Assembly (NCBI RefSeq): GCF_001442615.1
Contig: NZ_LMXN01000005.1
Span: 248,001-312,000 of the forward strand
Length of the DNA: 64,000 nucleotides
DNA from: Algoriphagus resistens
Lineage (GTDB): Bacteria > Bacteroidota > Bacteroidia > Cytophagales > Cyclobacteriaceae
Direction: 5' to 3'
Shown: piece by piece, positions 1 to 9,621 of the stretch
How positions within the stretch are numbered: position 1 is the first letter of the stretch
Layout: every line of letters begins with the position of its first letter
Notes under the pieces: generated by a model
Database searches by the model: none
Seen by the model: the letters and a program-made list of their open reading frames with translations, nothing else
Told to the model about the DNA's origin: nothing
Program-made: the position numbers and the translations under genes

Positions 1-657
1 TATAGGGGATAGGCCGTCTTTCCCGGAATTCCCTGTCGTTCCGGGTTTTCCCTTTTGCCCGTTTTCCAGACCTCTGCGCGTGTCCAGTGAAAAAGGGGTA
101 GGCAGTATTCCAATTTGGTAATCTTCTACCGACTCAGACGCGCTGTTATTGCTGATTACCCGCTCACAAACCAATGAAAATACATTGCCCCTTACCACTA
201 TTTTTGCCCCGGGTTCCAGGATCAGTTCACCTACATTGACCGAGGTATAAAGTTCCTCTGATTCATCAATGCCCCAAGTTTCGGCAGTCACTGTGACATC
301 CCATTCCTGACCTGATTTAATGGTTTTCCGGAGTACGCTCATTAACTTGCCATGGGCGGGAAAATGATTACTTAACCCCTGACTGTCGCTTTGATGAACA
401 GGTTCGTCAGCAAATACAAAAGCTTCTCCTCGGTCGTGGATTCCCTGGCCCAATCTGGAGCGTTTTGCTATGGGAGGATTGAAAAATGTCTTCTGTCGCT
501 GTTTTCGTTGCGCTTCAGTTGCTACCGAGAGATGTTTTCGTACATCCTGGATAGTATCAAATAGTACATAGCTTACTAGTTCTTCTCCTTTCTGAAGTGC
601 AGATATGTCATGGTTGAAGAGGGAAGCCCGTCGGAAAAAATCGTGAAATCGGTCCAT
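1..657 (-). CDS. Unknown protein with collagen-like tail, C-terminus outside window
   Basis: The minus-strand frame opens with ATG at 657 (MDRFHDFFRR) and stays open for 219 codons to the window edge, so the C-terminus is missing. The first ~190 residues match no family I recognise. The visible end reads as Gly-X-Y triplets (GQK GKP GTT GNS GKD GLS), which is the collagen-like pattern found in bacterial surface or fibre proteins. No signal peptide is visible at the N-terminus. It lies 57 bases downstream of the glycosyltransferase gene on the same strand, so it is probably the next gene of the antiterminator-led operon. Its role as a structural fibre is inferred from the triplets only, and how far they extend cannot be seen. 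Confidence 0.7.
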   Translation of the reverse strand, partial: MDRFHDFFRRASLFNHDISALQKGEELVSYVLFDTIQDVRKHLSVATEAQRKQRQKTFFNPPIAKRSRLGQGIHDRGEAFVFADEPVHQSDSQGLSNHFPAHGKLMSVLRKTIKSGQEWDVTVTAETWGIDESEELYTSVNVGELILEPGAKIVVRGNVFSLVCERVISNNSASESVEDYQIGILPTPFSLDTRRGLENGQKGKPGTTGNSGKDGLSPI

Positions 658-714
658 AGTTTAACCTGTTAAAGTCACACAATAATGTCAGTGAAAGTTT
701 TTGCCCAGATCCGG

Positions 715-2610
715 TTAAGATGTCTGGAAATCATGACTCCTGACTGTTGATGTGGTTTCTTGTGTATAGTTCTGAATTCGTGAAAAAGGTCTTTTGGATG
801 TAACCTTCCAATAGTTCTGGATTTGATCTTCCCTGCTTAGGGTATGGTGGTTGTTCCCACTGACATCATTGTACACATAAAGGATGTCATCGTAAAATCT
901 CACTTTGGCAAAGCCGGCCAGATCAATCAGTGGAAACATGATGGCAGCATCCACTGCGGATTGCAACCAATCCCCCTTTTCATCCTTTAAGCATAGGTAT
1001 TCCCTGTCAACATTGCCTATGTACTGAAATAGCCCTGCCCTGAATGTTTTTAGGTGTGAGCTTCTCCAATGAGACCGTTGGACCAATAGGTCTTTCGGTG
1101 AAGCAAAAGGCTCACAAAAACCCCTGGTGCCATCTTCATATTGGAATTGGCTGTACATTACCCAGCACTCATGCGCATTATAATAGGAATTAACTTTAGC
1201 GAGCACCTCATTATCAGGGAGCCAGTCATCCCCGTCTACCAGAAGTACGATGTCTTCAGGCTTGCAATAGGTGGTTATCGCATGATGGATGTTATAGGCA
1301 CTACCGCATTTTGCCTTGTTTTGGATGACCATGACCTGATCATTGTCATCGGGAAGTATATGCGCACTTCCGTCCTCTGACGCATCATCGATATAAATGA
1401 TCCTGTAGTTTGAATAGCTTTGATTGACAAGACTTTGAAGATTTCTTTTTAGATAATCTCCAGCGTTGCGAAATGCTGTTATCACGACCAACCTGTTTGA
1501 GGTTAGCCCAGGACGGGAAACAGGGGGATAAAGATCATGGGTTGCCATGCTCAGCCCTCTTTGTGCCGAATCTCTGGCAGCCGCGGAGACAGCCGGCTGC
1601 TTAAGGACAGCCGTGAATGCCCTGATAGCTTCGGAAATCCTTCCGGTTCCATAGGCACATATGCCATACTCCAGTTGGAGTTGGTAGTCGTAAATTGTCC
1701 TTTCTATAAAGAGCGTATCTTCAGTAGGATAATTAATACCGTTACTGACGAATGCGCAGTAGGTGTAGGCAGCCTGAAGCTGTCCGTTTTCTCTGAGGCA
1801 TCTTACCAATAAATAAAGGGGTTCGTATCTCCAGGGTCGGCTTTCATAGGCATTCAACAGGTCATTTCTTACCTCATCCCAGCCATAATTTGACAAAAGC
1901 TTCATCCTTGCAGCCTGAAAGCTGGCATACCAGCGTTCCTCTTCCCAAGCTTCTGATAGCTGCGCCCTTTTGGTGTACCAGATCAGGGCTTCTTCATAGC
2001 AGTCAAGATCTTTATAGCTCTGGGCCATATAGAATATAGATCTCGGATTAGCAGGGTCATCTTTTAATGCATCAGAAAGCAATTTAATATCGCGTTCGAA
2101 TTTATCGCCACGCATGCCGCCATCTTCCAAATGGGTGAGCGAAATCTCAGGGAGCCAGTCCCTGTACTGGAAAGTATCTGCCTGGATATATTCATGGGTC
2201 ATTCCCACATACTTCCATTCATGTTTTGACGAAACCAGCATCCATTGATAATAATCCAAGTCTCCTTCGTACCTGATTTCATAGGCATCGGCATTCAGTT
2301 TATGACGAAATGGATTATATACATTCAATACCATATCCGCATCCATAAGCAGTAGGTAATCGGCACGTGATCTTGCATATGCTATTGCTTCACCGCGGTT
2401 ATGACCAAAATTCTTCCAGGGTCGGTGGATTAATTCACCAGGGACATCCTGCATGACTTCAGTAATAATTTGAGGCGTATCGTCTGTGGAGCCTGTATCA
2501 CAGATCACCCAGTGCTGGATCCATGGCTTAGCAGATTCCAATGCCCGCCGGATCACGTGATGTTCATTTTTTACAATCATGCACAGACATAGCGTTTTTT
2601 CCCTACCCAT
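715..2610 (-). CDS. Dual family-2 glycosyltransferase with TPR-like middle
   Basis: The 631-residue protein has two GT-A/GT2-type catalytic modules. The first (about residues 5-100) has the opening MIVKNE, the nucleotide-binding DTGSTDD at 38-44 and a metal-binding DAD at 90-92. The second (about 370-480) has VITAFRN, IDDASEDGS and VDGDDWL. The middle (about 185-250) contains TPR-like helical pairs (DPANPRSIFYMAQSYKDLD). GT2 enzymes move a sugar from a nucleotide donor to an acceptor; donor and acceptor cannot be read here. There is no signal peptide or membrane segment, so it should act in the cytosol, possibly on proteins of its own operon. It starts one base after the stop of the FISUMP gene, which implies translational coupling. 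Confidence 0.85.
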   Translation of the reverse strand: MGREKTLCLCMIVKNEHHVIRRALESAKPWIQHWVICDTGSTDDTPQIITEVMQDVPGELIHRPWKNFGHNRGEAIAYARSRADYLLLMDADMVLNVYNPFRHKLNADAYEIRYEGDLDYYQWMLVSSKHEWKYVGMTHEYIQADTFQYRDWLPEISLTHLEDGGMRGDKFERDIKLLSDALKDDPANPRSIFYMAQSYKDLDCYEEALIWYTKRAQLSEAWEEERWYASFQAARMKLLSNYGWDEVRNDLLNAYESRPWRYEPLYLLVRCLRENGQLQAAYTYCAFVSNGINYPTEDTLFIERTIYDYQLQLEYGICAYGTGRISEAIRAFTAVLKQPAVSAAARDSAQRGLSMATHDLYPPVSRPGLTSNRLVVITAFRNAGDYLKRNLQSLVNQSYSNYRIIYIDDASEDGSAHILPDDNDQVMVIQNKAKCGSAYNIHHAITTYCKPEDIVLLVDGDDWLPDNEVLAKVNSYYNAHECWVMYSQFQYEDGTRGFCEPFASPKDLLVQRSHWRSSHLKTFRAGLFQYIGNVDREYLCLKDEKGDWLQSAVDAAIMFPLIDLAGFAKVRFYDDILYVYNDVSGNNHHTLSREDQIQNYWKVTSKRPFSRIQNYTQETTSTVRSHDFQTS

Positions 2611-2611
2611 A

Positions 2612-4414
2612 TCAATTCACATCTTTTACATACCTGACCGAACACATGTAGTTGTTTGGATTTGAGGCTACTACGGAAACTGTGGATGAATTGGGACTAA
2701 AGCCTGCATAGATGGTGTCAGTGGCTGATTTTGGCGTAGAGGTCCAATAAAATCCATAGGTAGAAAGTTGAGTGGATGTCCCCGAATTGTTGATATTGCC
2801 TCCCAGCTGGGCATTAAATCCGCTTTCCCCACCCTGGATTAACTTGGCGTAAGCTTCTTGCGGTGTACTTCCGGATGCGCTGATTAGGTTGTTCCAGTCC
2901 TCCTGGGTCGGCAGTCTCCAACCGATGGGTATATTGGTTTGGGCACTTTGTAAATCATAGAGGCGACCATACTGCTCTTCATATCCGCTGTTGCCGGCAT
3001 AGAAGCCTGAACCGGTGGGCGCATTGTAATCCAGATTGGCTGCCATCCATAGTTGATTGCCTGCCTGTATTACAGGATAAACTTTATTGTCCCGGGTATC
3101 ATAAAAGAAATTTGCCTGGATAAATGCCGTAAACTGTAAGCTGTTCAGGTAAGACCCATTGCCATCGAACGCTTGGATTGTACAGAAAATCCCTGTGCTG
3201 TTCGTTGGCCCGGGTATCGTGATTTCGGCAGTGTCATAGGAAAGAGGTTCCGGGTTGGGATAGTTTTTGACTAGCGCGCCCATGCCGGGAAAGTTGGTGA
3301 TCAGGTGAATGCTGTCCACATCAAACATTCCCCAACGCAAAGGAATTTCAATGTTTTCAGCAGGATCATTAATGATGATTATTGGTTGCTCACCAAAGAA
3401 ATTGATCATGCCCCGAGTTGGCGGTGGATTTTGTTTAACAATGTCCACTGTAAATACATGATCGTCATAGGCAGTGGAATCGTCCTTCATAAAACCAGTG
3501 AACTGAACCGTTAGCTGGGTATGGCCGGGTGGGGTCTGGGATACGATGTGGCTAAAATCAAACGTTACATTTGCGTTTGCCCCGGTTCCCAAGAGAGCCT
3601 GGTTGGTAGTTGAGGGCCTAATCAACCATTTGGGATGTGGGTCTACTCCGGTAATTGACGGGTTTGTGATTTGCCATCCCGAAGTTTGATCAATGTATAG
3701 GCTTCCCAATATGTTCCAGGCAGAACCAGTGACGGGGGCATTTTTGTCATTGTCGGGAGCGAGTGCACCGCTGGTACTTCCATAGATGAAGGTGACCACT
3801 ACCTGAGGGCTTCCACTCCACATGGAGGTACCCGTGTATAGATTGGTTGGTCCTGTGTTTTTTATATTGAGGAAAAGTGAGTTCTGAAGGGGGTCGTTGG
3901 GTTCTGAAATAAATATGCTTCCTTGATTGTCCAGGGAGATCTGAAGAACATCTTCCAACGATGCATTCCCGGGGACTGGCGGGTTTGACAGACTCAAAGG
4001 TACCTGAACCTGTAAAGGGATATTGCTTCCGCTTAAATTACTGAAATTCACTTGTATCGAATCAGTCGTAGGACTAGCCTGTGACAGCACATTTGTAATC
4101 TGAAATTTGATATCGGTGCCTTCAGGCCAGGCTGCCCCTGGTCCGTTGTACATAAGCTTAAGGCTCTCTCCGTCAGAACTAAAACTCCAATTGGTCAGCG
4201 CAATCTGCATACTCTGAAGTTCCGAAGCTGTGAAATAGAAGGGCATGAAGATTAAAAATGTAGCTGGGTTGCTTCCTGCTTCCAATCCTATACTTCCTCC
4301 TGTCCTATTGGTGAGTGTGATTTCAAGCGTCGCATTTTCATTCACATAAATTGTGCTTTCCCCTGTAGTCTGGTTTACTGCAGCCAGATTTATGGTATTA
4401 CTGTTAGTCGGCAT
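2612..4414 (-). CDS. FISUMP-domain protein
   Basis: The protein has 600 residues. Residues about 435-600 match the Fibrobacter succinogenes major paralogous (FISUMP) domain: FFYDTRDNKVYPVIQAGNQ, QLWMAANLDY, GRLYDL, GWRLPTQEDWNNLI, YGFYWTST and the ending SVRYVKD are its usual landmarks. The preceding ~430 residues are Ser/Thr/Asn-rich and beta-like without a family I recognise. FISUMP domains are common in Bacteroidota and Fibrobacteres surface proteins, but their biochemical role is not established. No signal peptide is visible; the N-terminus (MPTNSNTINLAAVNQTTGES) is polar. It lies between the 1417-residue protein and the glycosyltransferase, with short gaps on both sides, so it belongs to the long operon. 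Confidence 0.8.
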   Translation of the reverse strand: MPTNSNTINLAAVNQTTGESTIYVNENATLEITLTNRTGGSIGLEAGSNPATFLIFMPFYFTASELQSMQIALTNWSFSSDGESLKLMYNGPGAAWPEGTDIKFQITNVLSQASPTTDSIQVNFSNLSGSNIPLQVQVPLSLSNPPVPGNASLEDVLQISLDNQGSIFISEPNDPLQNSLFLNIKNTGPTNLYTGTSMWSGSPQVVVTFIYGSTSGALAPDNDKNAPVTGSAWNILGSLYIDQTSGWQITNPSITGVDPHPKWLIRPSTTNQALLGTGANANVTFDFSHIVSQTPPGHTQLTVQFTGFMKDDSTAYDDHVFTVDIVKQNPPPTRGMINFFGEQPIIIINDPAENIEIPLRWGMFDVDSIHLITNFPGMGALVKNYPNPEPLSYDTAEITIPGPTNSTGIFCTIQAFDGNGSYLNSLQFTAFIQANFFYDTRDNKVYPVIQAGNQLWMAANLDYNAPTGSGFYAGNSGYEEQYGRLYDLQSAQTNIPIGWRLPTQEDWNNLISASGSTPQEAYAKLIQGGESGFNAQLGGNINNSGTSTQLSTYGFYWTSTPKSATDTIYAGFSPNSSTVSVVASNPNNYMCSVRYVKDVN

Positions 4415-4447
4415 AGCGATAATTGTTATGAAATTAAAGGAATGGTT

Positions 4448-7400
4448 TTAGTTTTCAGAAGGATCTTTAGCATCGGCAAGTAATTGTATCCAGCCTTCCA
4501 GTACGGTTTGGGGGGAATAGGAATAAATAGCATATTCATTTCCGGCATTGGACTTCAATGGGGTAAATAGGCCGTTTCCCGGGGATATCCACGACCAATT
4601 GTACCCTGTTTGCATGGGAAGTGGCATGTTTAATTCTGGGTTGGTTTTAAGTACAGGGTGGATACTGAACATCATGGACAATGAATTCATGGCTGTTTGA
4701 TATTGGTCAGCAGGGATTTGCAGCTCCATAACCGGCAAAATACCTGTGGTCGCATGAACAGGCGCCCTTGGATCTATCAGCAGGGTGTAACTAAGCGGTT
4801 GTGCATTCAGTGTCAGCTGTATGTTAGTACTATCCGGCTTTTGCAAGTAATCATTCCCGGATCCCACTACCGCTGGAGAATAGAAGTTACTGTATGGATT
4901 AGAACCGGAAGCTTCTGGTAAATAGCCCACCAGCCCATCATTGATAGTTGCAAGATCCCCCAGTCTTACGGGGAATTTTACAGTGCTGAGCTGGGCACTG
5001 CTTGATTTTACCCTTTCCGAATATTCGTACCTGTTATTGTTTACATCCTGAGGGAAGGGATCATTTGCACTGGTATCAGCCTGGTTGATTGGCAAAACAT
5101 TTCCGGAAGTCTCCATGCTAAGTATTGCACGGGTGATTGCAAGTGGCCTTCCCACCAGCACGGCAAGGGAATTATCCTGGGGATAACTGGCCGGGTTGAT
5201 GTACTGACTGGAATTCTCAATGGTTGCCATAAGGTCACCAAGGAATAAAGCGTCCATCCCGTTCAGGTACCACATGAGATTGGCAGTGTGTTGGTTGACT
5301 GTAGGCTGGCCTGGTTCCCCTATATCAAATTGCAGGCTGTCAGTCTGATTGGCTATATTTCCGGGACGCGTCCTGTAGGCCAGGGAATTATGTTCGATTC
5401 CAAAGGAACCGATGGGAATTCCATCAGAATCGTAAAAAAACAAAAGTCCATCCAGGTGATTTGGAAGAATCCACCCACAGATGGGGGAAGTGGCCGGATG
5501 GCTGTTCATTTCCACAAAGTCGGAGGAATAGCCGGGCACACTGTTGTCAAAATCTGCTGACAACCATTTGAACCACAGTCGGGTAGGGGTTAGGAGTCTT
5601 GGGGGTAAAAATATTTTTTCCTTGTTGGCTTGGTCCTCGCTCATCGGTAACAAGGGGATGGATGGCGTAATCCGGAGCGAGCCGCCTTTGTTGAGCGTTG
5701 CGGTTGAAAGGGCCATCTGCTGTCCGAATACATCGACAATTCCCAGACTCTCCACTTCCATAAAACCAGACCTTAAAGGGCCAAAATTATTTTGGGATAA
5801 AGGGCCTGTGGCAATAGGTGATTGGCTGTTGAAACCAAAGTCATACCAGTTGTCCTGTCCATTTTGATTGGCTGCATTGTTTAGTGCAAGGGTAATGGTA
5901 TCTCTGCTGCCCTTGGTGAGGTCTTCAACTTCCATCTGGGGCAGGTAGGTGCGAAGAGTCTGCTCTAAATTGAATCCGCTGACGGCTTGTGAAAGGATTT
6001 TCCGGTTGTTATAAATTTCTTTGATGGATTCAAGAATAGGATCATTAGGGTCAGAAGGATAGTTCTGGATATAGGTATCGATTTGCTGGGTAAGGCTATA
6101 GGTCGATTTGGTGGATAGGATCACAGAGCTATCGTAAGGCAAATTTATTCCTTTGGTAAAATCCGGATTATTGTTGTTTATAAGGTATTCATAATCAATT
6201 GCATCTGTATTTAGGGTAAAGTAGTCCGTTAAATTTCCCCCATTGTAATCAGCTCCATTGTTCCTTTTTAAAGGATCCAGTTGGACGCTCCAAAGCATGA
6301 ACGTTGGAAGAAAGGGATCATATCGGTCTGCGCTGAGTTCCGGATAGGCCTGTTGTACACACCAGGCGACTGGATTGGGAAGCCAGCCATTGTTCTGGCC
6401 ATTGGTGAAAGTAAAACTGATCGCCATGGGGGTGGTCAGCTGAATCTGCGCGTTTGGCTCCGGTAGGTAATTTTTAGCATGAACCAGGCTGAAAACCCCT
6501 GCGGAGGTGTCGGACTCCAACGGGCTTAATCCGCCCTGGGCTTCCTGTAGTGTCCGCTCAAAATCGCCGATAGATTCCACTGCCGGATTACCGGATCCTA
6601 GTTTGTTTTTTAAGGCAGTTGATACGGTATTGACCAGAGATGGAAAAATAAAATACACCTCATATACGAGATTTTGGACATCAGATTGCATTGGTGTGGC
6701 CGCGGTAATCGTGGGCACATTCAAAAGGTTATTGGGGTAAACCGAAAAGCTGCTGCCGTTATATTCCAAGAGTATTCCGAGTATTAATTCAGTGCTTACC
6801 CTTACCGGGATACTGCCGTCCTTGGTGTTCCGTACTACAGGTTCAATTTTGTCACCTTCCATGATAATGACAGGATCGGTAGGCATCCAAAAGGAAGGGG
6901 CAGGAATACATTGCATTTTCCATTCAGGATAATCTTTCATAGCATTTACGAGCACCTGATAGCTGTTCCAGACTCCGAAGGCAAGGGAATCTGGAGCAGA
7001 TTGTGAGGGTTCCAGCAGAGCAATGACCTGACCGCTGACCTGATCTTGCCTGTAAAATAAAATTCCGGTCTGGTTTCCTGCATTGATCACCGAATTGATC
7101 TCTCCCCCAGTGTTGGTCAAAAGAAAAGAAGCTAGGGTGTTGAGTTCAACGTAGGGGTCTACCACTTCTCCGGTGTACCCTTTGATATAATGAAGCCAAT
7201 CCATAAATACCTGCTTCCGGCTGGCGTCAAGTGCTGCCCTGGCCTGGTCATAGGTCTTCTGTGCCTGATTGAGATTGTGAAGTAATTCTGCCACCTGAAG
7301 AGGCAGGGTTACTTCCTCTTCAGGATTTTGCGGTTGGTTGGGATTTTGTTCTTTTTCTTCTATAATCCAGAGTTTTCCACCGTTAAATTGGGAGAACCCT

Positions 7401-8701
7401 TGGGTATGAAGGGCTTCTTCCAACGTTATTAGCTTATCAGTTTCATTGTCAATAGAATTCAATAACCCCATTTGCAGCGCGTCCAGTAAGTATTCATAGC
7501 TGGTAAGCACCTCTGGATCATTCTCTATCTGACTCATATCATCTTTCAGCAATGCCGAAAGAGCTTCGATTACCGTATTTCCGGCCGCAAGTTTTACAGT
7601 AGCGTTCCATAGCGATGGGTTGGAAATGTTTTCTTCGTTTTTAAGGAAATAGCTTGTACCGGGATTGCTGAGCATGTTCCAGACTAGCTCTTGCAGGCTA
7701 CCTGAGCAAAGGGTCGATCCGGGTGCATTCAGGGTGGCCAGGGTTTTATCCTGATTCAGGGTGTAGGTTATTTCACGGGTATCAAATAGCCATCGGAACT
7801 GCTCCTGGCTAACAGCATCAAAAGTATCGGCAGGTGTTTTCTTTATCTCAACCTGTTCCTGTATACACTGGCTTACATACGCATTGTATTGTTCGGCTAC
7901 CTTAGACGATATATTTTTCAGGGGATCTTTAAGTTGGTCGTTGATCCATCCTGTGACCTGGTAACTGACCTTGAACTGCAGGGGCAGGTTTTCATTGATC
8001 GCTTCATACACGTCAGCTGTGTCCTTAAAATGATCCCAAAATCCAAAGACGCTGCAGCAGTCCGGATAATAGGCAGAAAATCCAGGGCCTACAAATCCTA
8101 TGGAATTCAGGTATAGGGGCTGCCCGTCTTCACCGGAAAATGCAGGAAGGTATTCGCCCGGATTTTCTGCTGTAGGATCCCAGCTGTCATAGTTCAGCAC
8201 ACGCCCCATGTACATAAAAGGCTGCTCGTTGTAGGAGGGAACGGTGGGTAGCGGTACAGAAACAGCGGGGCGTCTGATCCCATATGCATCAGGTTGTATC
8301 TCTGCGGATACATAGTCACTTTCAACAATAAAGCTTTTTGGGGTTACATCGCCATAACGTTGGGATGTACTGTCATATATGCTTAGGTAACGCGTTATCA
8401 GCCAGCGGTTTGGGGCCTGTGGAAATACTAGGTTGCCTCCCTGGGAAGGTTGGATCCCTCGTTTGAAATAATCAGGCAAGGCCCAATGTAAATGAACGCC
8501 GGCTCCCAGTGGGTTGGCCGGAGAAGCGTTGCTGTCCAGTGGCTGTACTAGGGCATCACCTGTGCTGGAGCCCTGGCCGGTGCTTCCATAAGGTAATTTT
8601 TCAAAAACAGCAGTTCTGCCCTTGAATTTACCCACGATATTGGTCTGGTCATTTTTGTTGACCCGCAGGGCCGTAATATTAAGAGGAACAATCGCATTCA
8701 T
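4448..8701 (-). CDS. 1417-residue protein of unknown function
   Basis: This is the largest protein in the window and I cannot place it in a named family. The N-terminal third has striking short motifs: GVHLHWALPDYF near residue 67, then PNRWLITRYL. These look like conserved-core sequence rather than low complexity. Around residues 470-505 there is a helical, possibly coiled-coil stretch (AELLHNLNQAQKTYDQARAA). There is no signal peptide, membrane segment, lipobox or C-terminal sorting domain. It starts 3 bases after the stop of the 304-residue gene and ends 34 bases before the FISUMP gene, which argues for co-expression. The size and position suggest a scaffold or shell component, but that is inference only. 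Confidence 0.8.
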   Translation of the reverse strand: MNAIVPLNITALRVNKNDQTNIVGKFKGRTAVFEKLPYGSTGQGSSTGDALVQPLDSNASPANPLGAGVHLHWALPDYFKRGIQPSQGGNLVFPQAPNRWLITRYLSIYDSTSQRYGDVTPKSFIVESDYVSAEIQPDAYGIRRPAVSVPLPTVPSYNEQPFMYMGRVLNYDSWDPTAENPGEYLPAFSGEDGQPLYLNSIGFVGPGFSAYYPDCCSVFGFWDHFKDTADVYEAINENLPLQFKVSYQVTGWINDQLKDPLKNISSKVAEQYNAYVSQCIQEQVEIKKTPADTFDAVSQEQFRWLFDTREITYTLNQDKTLATLNAPGSTLCSGSLQELVWNMLSNPGTSYFLKNEENISNPSLWNATVKLAAGNTVIEALSALLKDDMSQIENDPEVLTSYEYLLDALQMGLLNSIDNETDKLITLEEALHTQGFSQFNGGKLWIIEEKEQNPNQPQNPEEEVTLPLQVAELLHNLNQAQKTYDQARAALDASRKQVFMDWLHYIKGYTGEVVDPYVELNTLASFLLTNTGGEINSVINAGNQTGILFYRQDQVSGQVIALLEPSQSAPDSLAFGVWNSYQVLVNAMKDYPEWKMQCIPAPSFWMPTDPVIIMEGDKIEPVVRNTKDGSIPVRVSTELILGILLEYNGSSFSVYPNNLLNVPTITAATPMQSDVQNLVYEVYFIFPSLVNTVSTALKNKLGSGNPAVESIGDFERTLQEAQGGLSPLESDTSAGVFSLVHAKNYLPEPNAQIQLTTPMAISFTFTNGQNNGWLPNPVAWCVQQAYPELSADRYDPFLPTFMLWSVQLDPLKRNNGADYNGGNLTDYFTLNTDAIDYEYLINNNNPDFTKGINLPYDSSVILSTKSTYSLTQQIDTYIQNYPSDPNDPILESIKEIYNNRKILSQAVSGFNLEQTLRTYLPQMEVEDLTKGSRDTITLALNNAANQNGQDNWYDFGFNSQSPIATGPLSQNNFGPLRSGFMEVESLGIVDVFGQQMALSTATLNKGGSLRITPSIPLLPMSEDQANKEKIFLPPRLLTPTRLWFKWLSADFDNSVPGYSSDFVEMNSHPATSPICGWILPNHLDGLLFFYDSDGIPIGSFGIEHNSLAYRTRPGNIANQTDSLQFDIGEPGQPTVNQHTANLMWYLNGMDALFLGDLMATIENSSQYINPASYPQDNSLAVLVGRPLAITRAILSMETSGNVLPINQADTSANDPFPQDVNNNRYEYSERVKSSSAQLSTVKFPVRLGDLATINDGLVGYLPEASGSNPYSNFYSPAVVGSGNDYLQKPDSTNIQLTLNAQPLSYTLLIDPRAPVHATTGILPVMELQIPADQYQTAMNSLSMMFSIHPVLKTNPELNMPLPMQTGYNWSWISPGNGLFTPLKSNAGNEYAIYSYSPQTVLEGWIQLLADAKDPSEN

Positions 8702-8704
8702 AGG

Positions 8705-9619
8705 TTATGGGTTTTTTTTGATAAAACTTACCATTCCTACCCCTTCGGTCATTTCGAATCCCATCTGGGCAGAATCGATAGATTGAACGTTGTTTTCTGA
8801 TGCTATCTGTTCGGCTAAACCAGTCATTTTTACAACCCTTGGGGAATTGCTTCTGAACATGTTGTCCATGGCCATGATTACGGTGTTTCCACTTAAGGAA
8901 ACCTGGCTTCCGGAGACCGTAAAGGTGTGAAGTACTTTTGTAGCGGAAACTTTTTGGGAATCTGCGGTATAGGAATAGCTGTCTATCCCGTAGTGTAGCA
9001 CTTCAGGGGCTTCATGCACGTCTATCCGCTGGCAGTCCCCGTCTATCAGGCATATCATGGTGTCTGAGTTGGGGCCGAGCGCCTCCAACCGTAAGATGTC
9101 AAGCAGCTGTATGTTCCCTTCACCGGGTGCTCCGCCGGCAGGGTAGGCATTTACACCCAATCCAGGATATTCTATAACTAATTTTGACCTGAGTAAAAAC
9201 CCTGTGACTACCTTTAAATCAGAAGCAGGGGCCATCGTACCCAATGCAGCTGATCTGAGGGAATGAGCGGATGATTTTACCTGCTTTTGGGACTTTGGAA
9301 GGGCAATTCTATCAAGATTCATACTCAGGGCGTTTTCATTTATAGAAAGATTCCTGCCTATGCTAAAGGCACCGTCGAGTAACGTGTCAACCCAGTTCAT
9401 GTCCAGATAAAAAAAACGGATGGACTCAGGCGGAAGCATTTTTTCATCCGGGACTAGGTAATTGAATGGAACCCCTTTAAGTAGTAACAGCCTGTTAATC
9501 CAGCTGCGTAGGTTCTCGGGGAGGCTTGCATCTCCCATGTTTTCCTCAAGTCTTGCGGCATCGTTCTGGACATCAAACAGCACGTTTTGAAAGGTATTCC
9601 TTGAATATAGAGTAGCCAT
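8705..9619 (-). CDS. Unknown 304-residue protein of the antiterminator-led operon
   Basis: I do not recognise the family. A strongly patterned segment lies at about residues 49-90: GVPFNYLVPDEKMLPPESIR, followed by FFYLDMNWVDTLLDGAFSIG. This is the kind of motif kept in orthologues. The C-terminal half is beta-rich, and the end is hydrophobic (MTEGVGMVSFIKKNP). No signal peptide or membrane helix is seen. The gene starts at ATG 9619, two bases after the stop of the 491-residue gene, and is followed after 3 bases by the 1417-residue gene. These near-zero gaps imply coordinated translation of the three proteins, possibly as subunits of one assembly. Confidence 0.78.
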   Translation of the reverse strand: MATLYSRNTFQNVLFDVQNDAARLEENMGDASLPENLRSWINRLLLLKGVPFNYLVPDEKMLPPESIRFFYLDMNWVDTLLDGAFSIGRNLSINENALSMNLDRIALPKSQKQVKSSAHSLRSAALGTMAPASDLKVVTGFLLRSKLVIEYPGLGVNAYPAGGAPGEGNIQLLDILRLEALGPNSDTMICLIDGDCQRIDVHEAPEVLHYGIDSYSYTADSQKVSATKVLHTFTVSGSQVSLSGNTVIMAMDNMFRSNSPRVVKMTGLAEQIASENNVQSIDSAQMGFEMTEGVGMVSFIKKNP

Positions 9620-9621
9620 GG

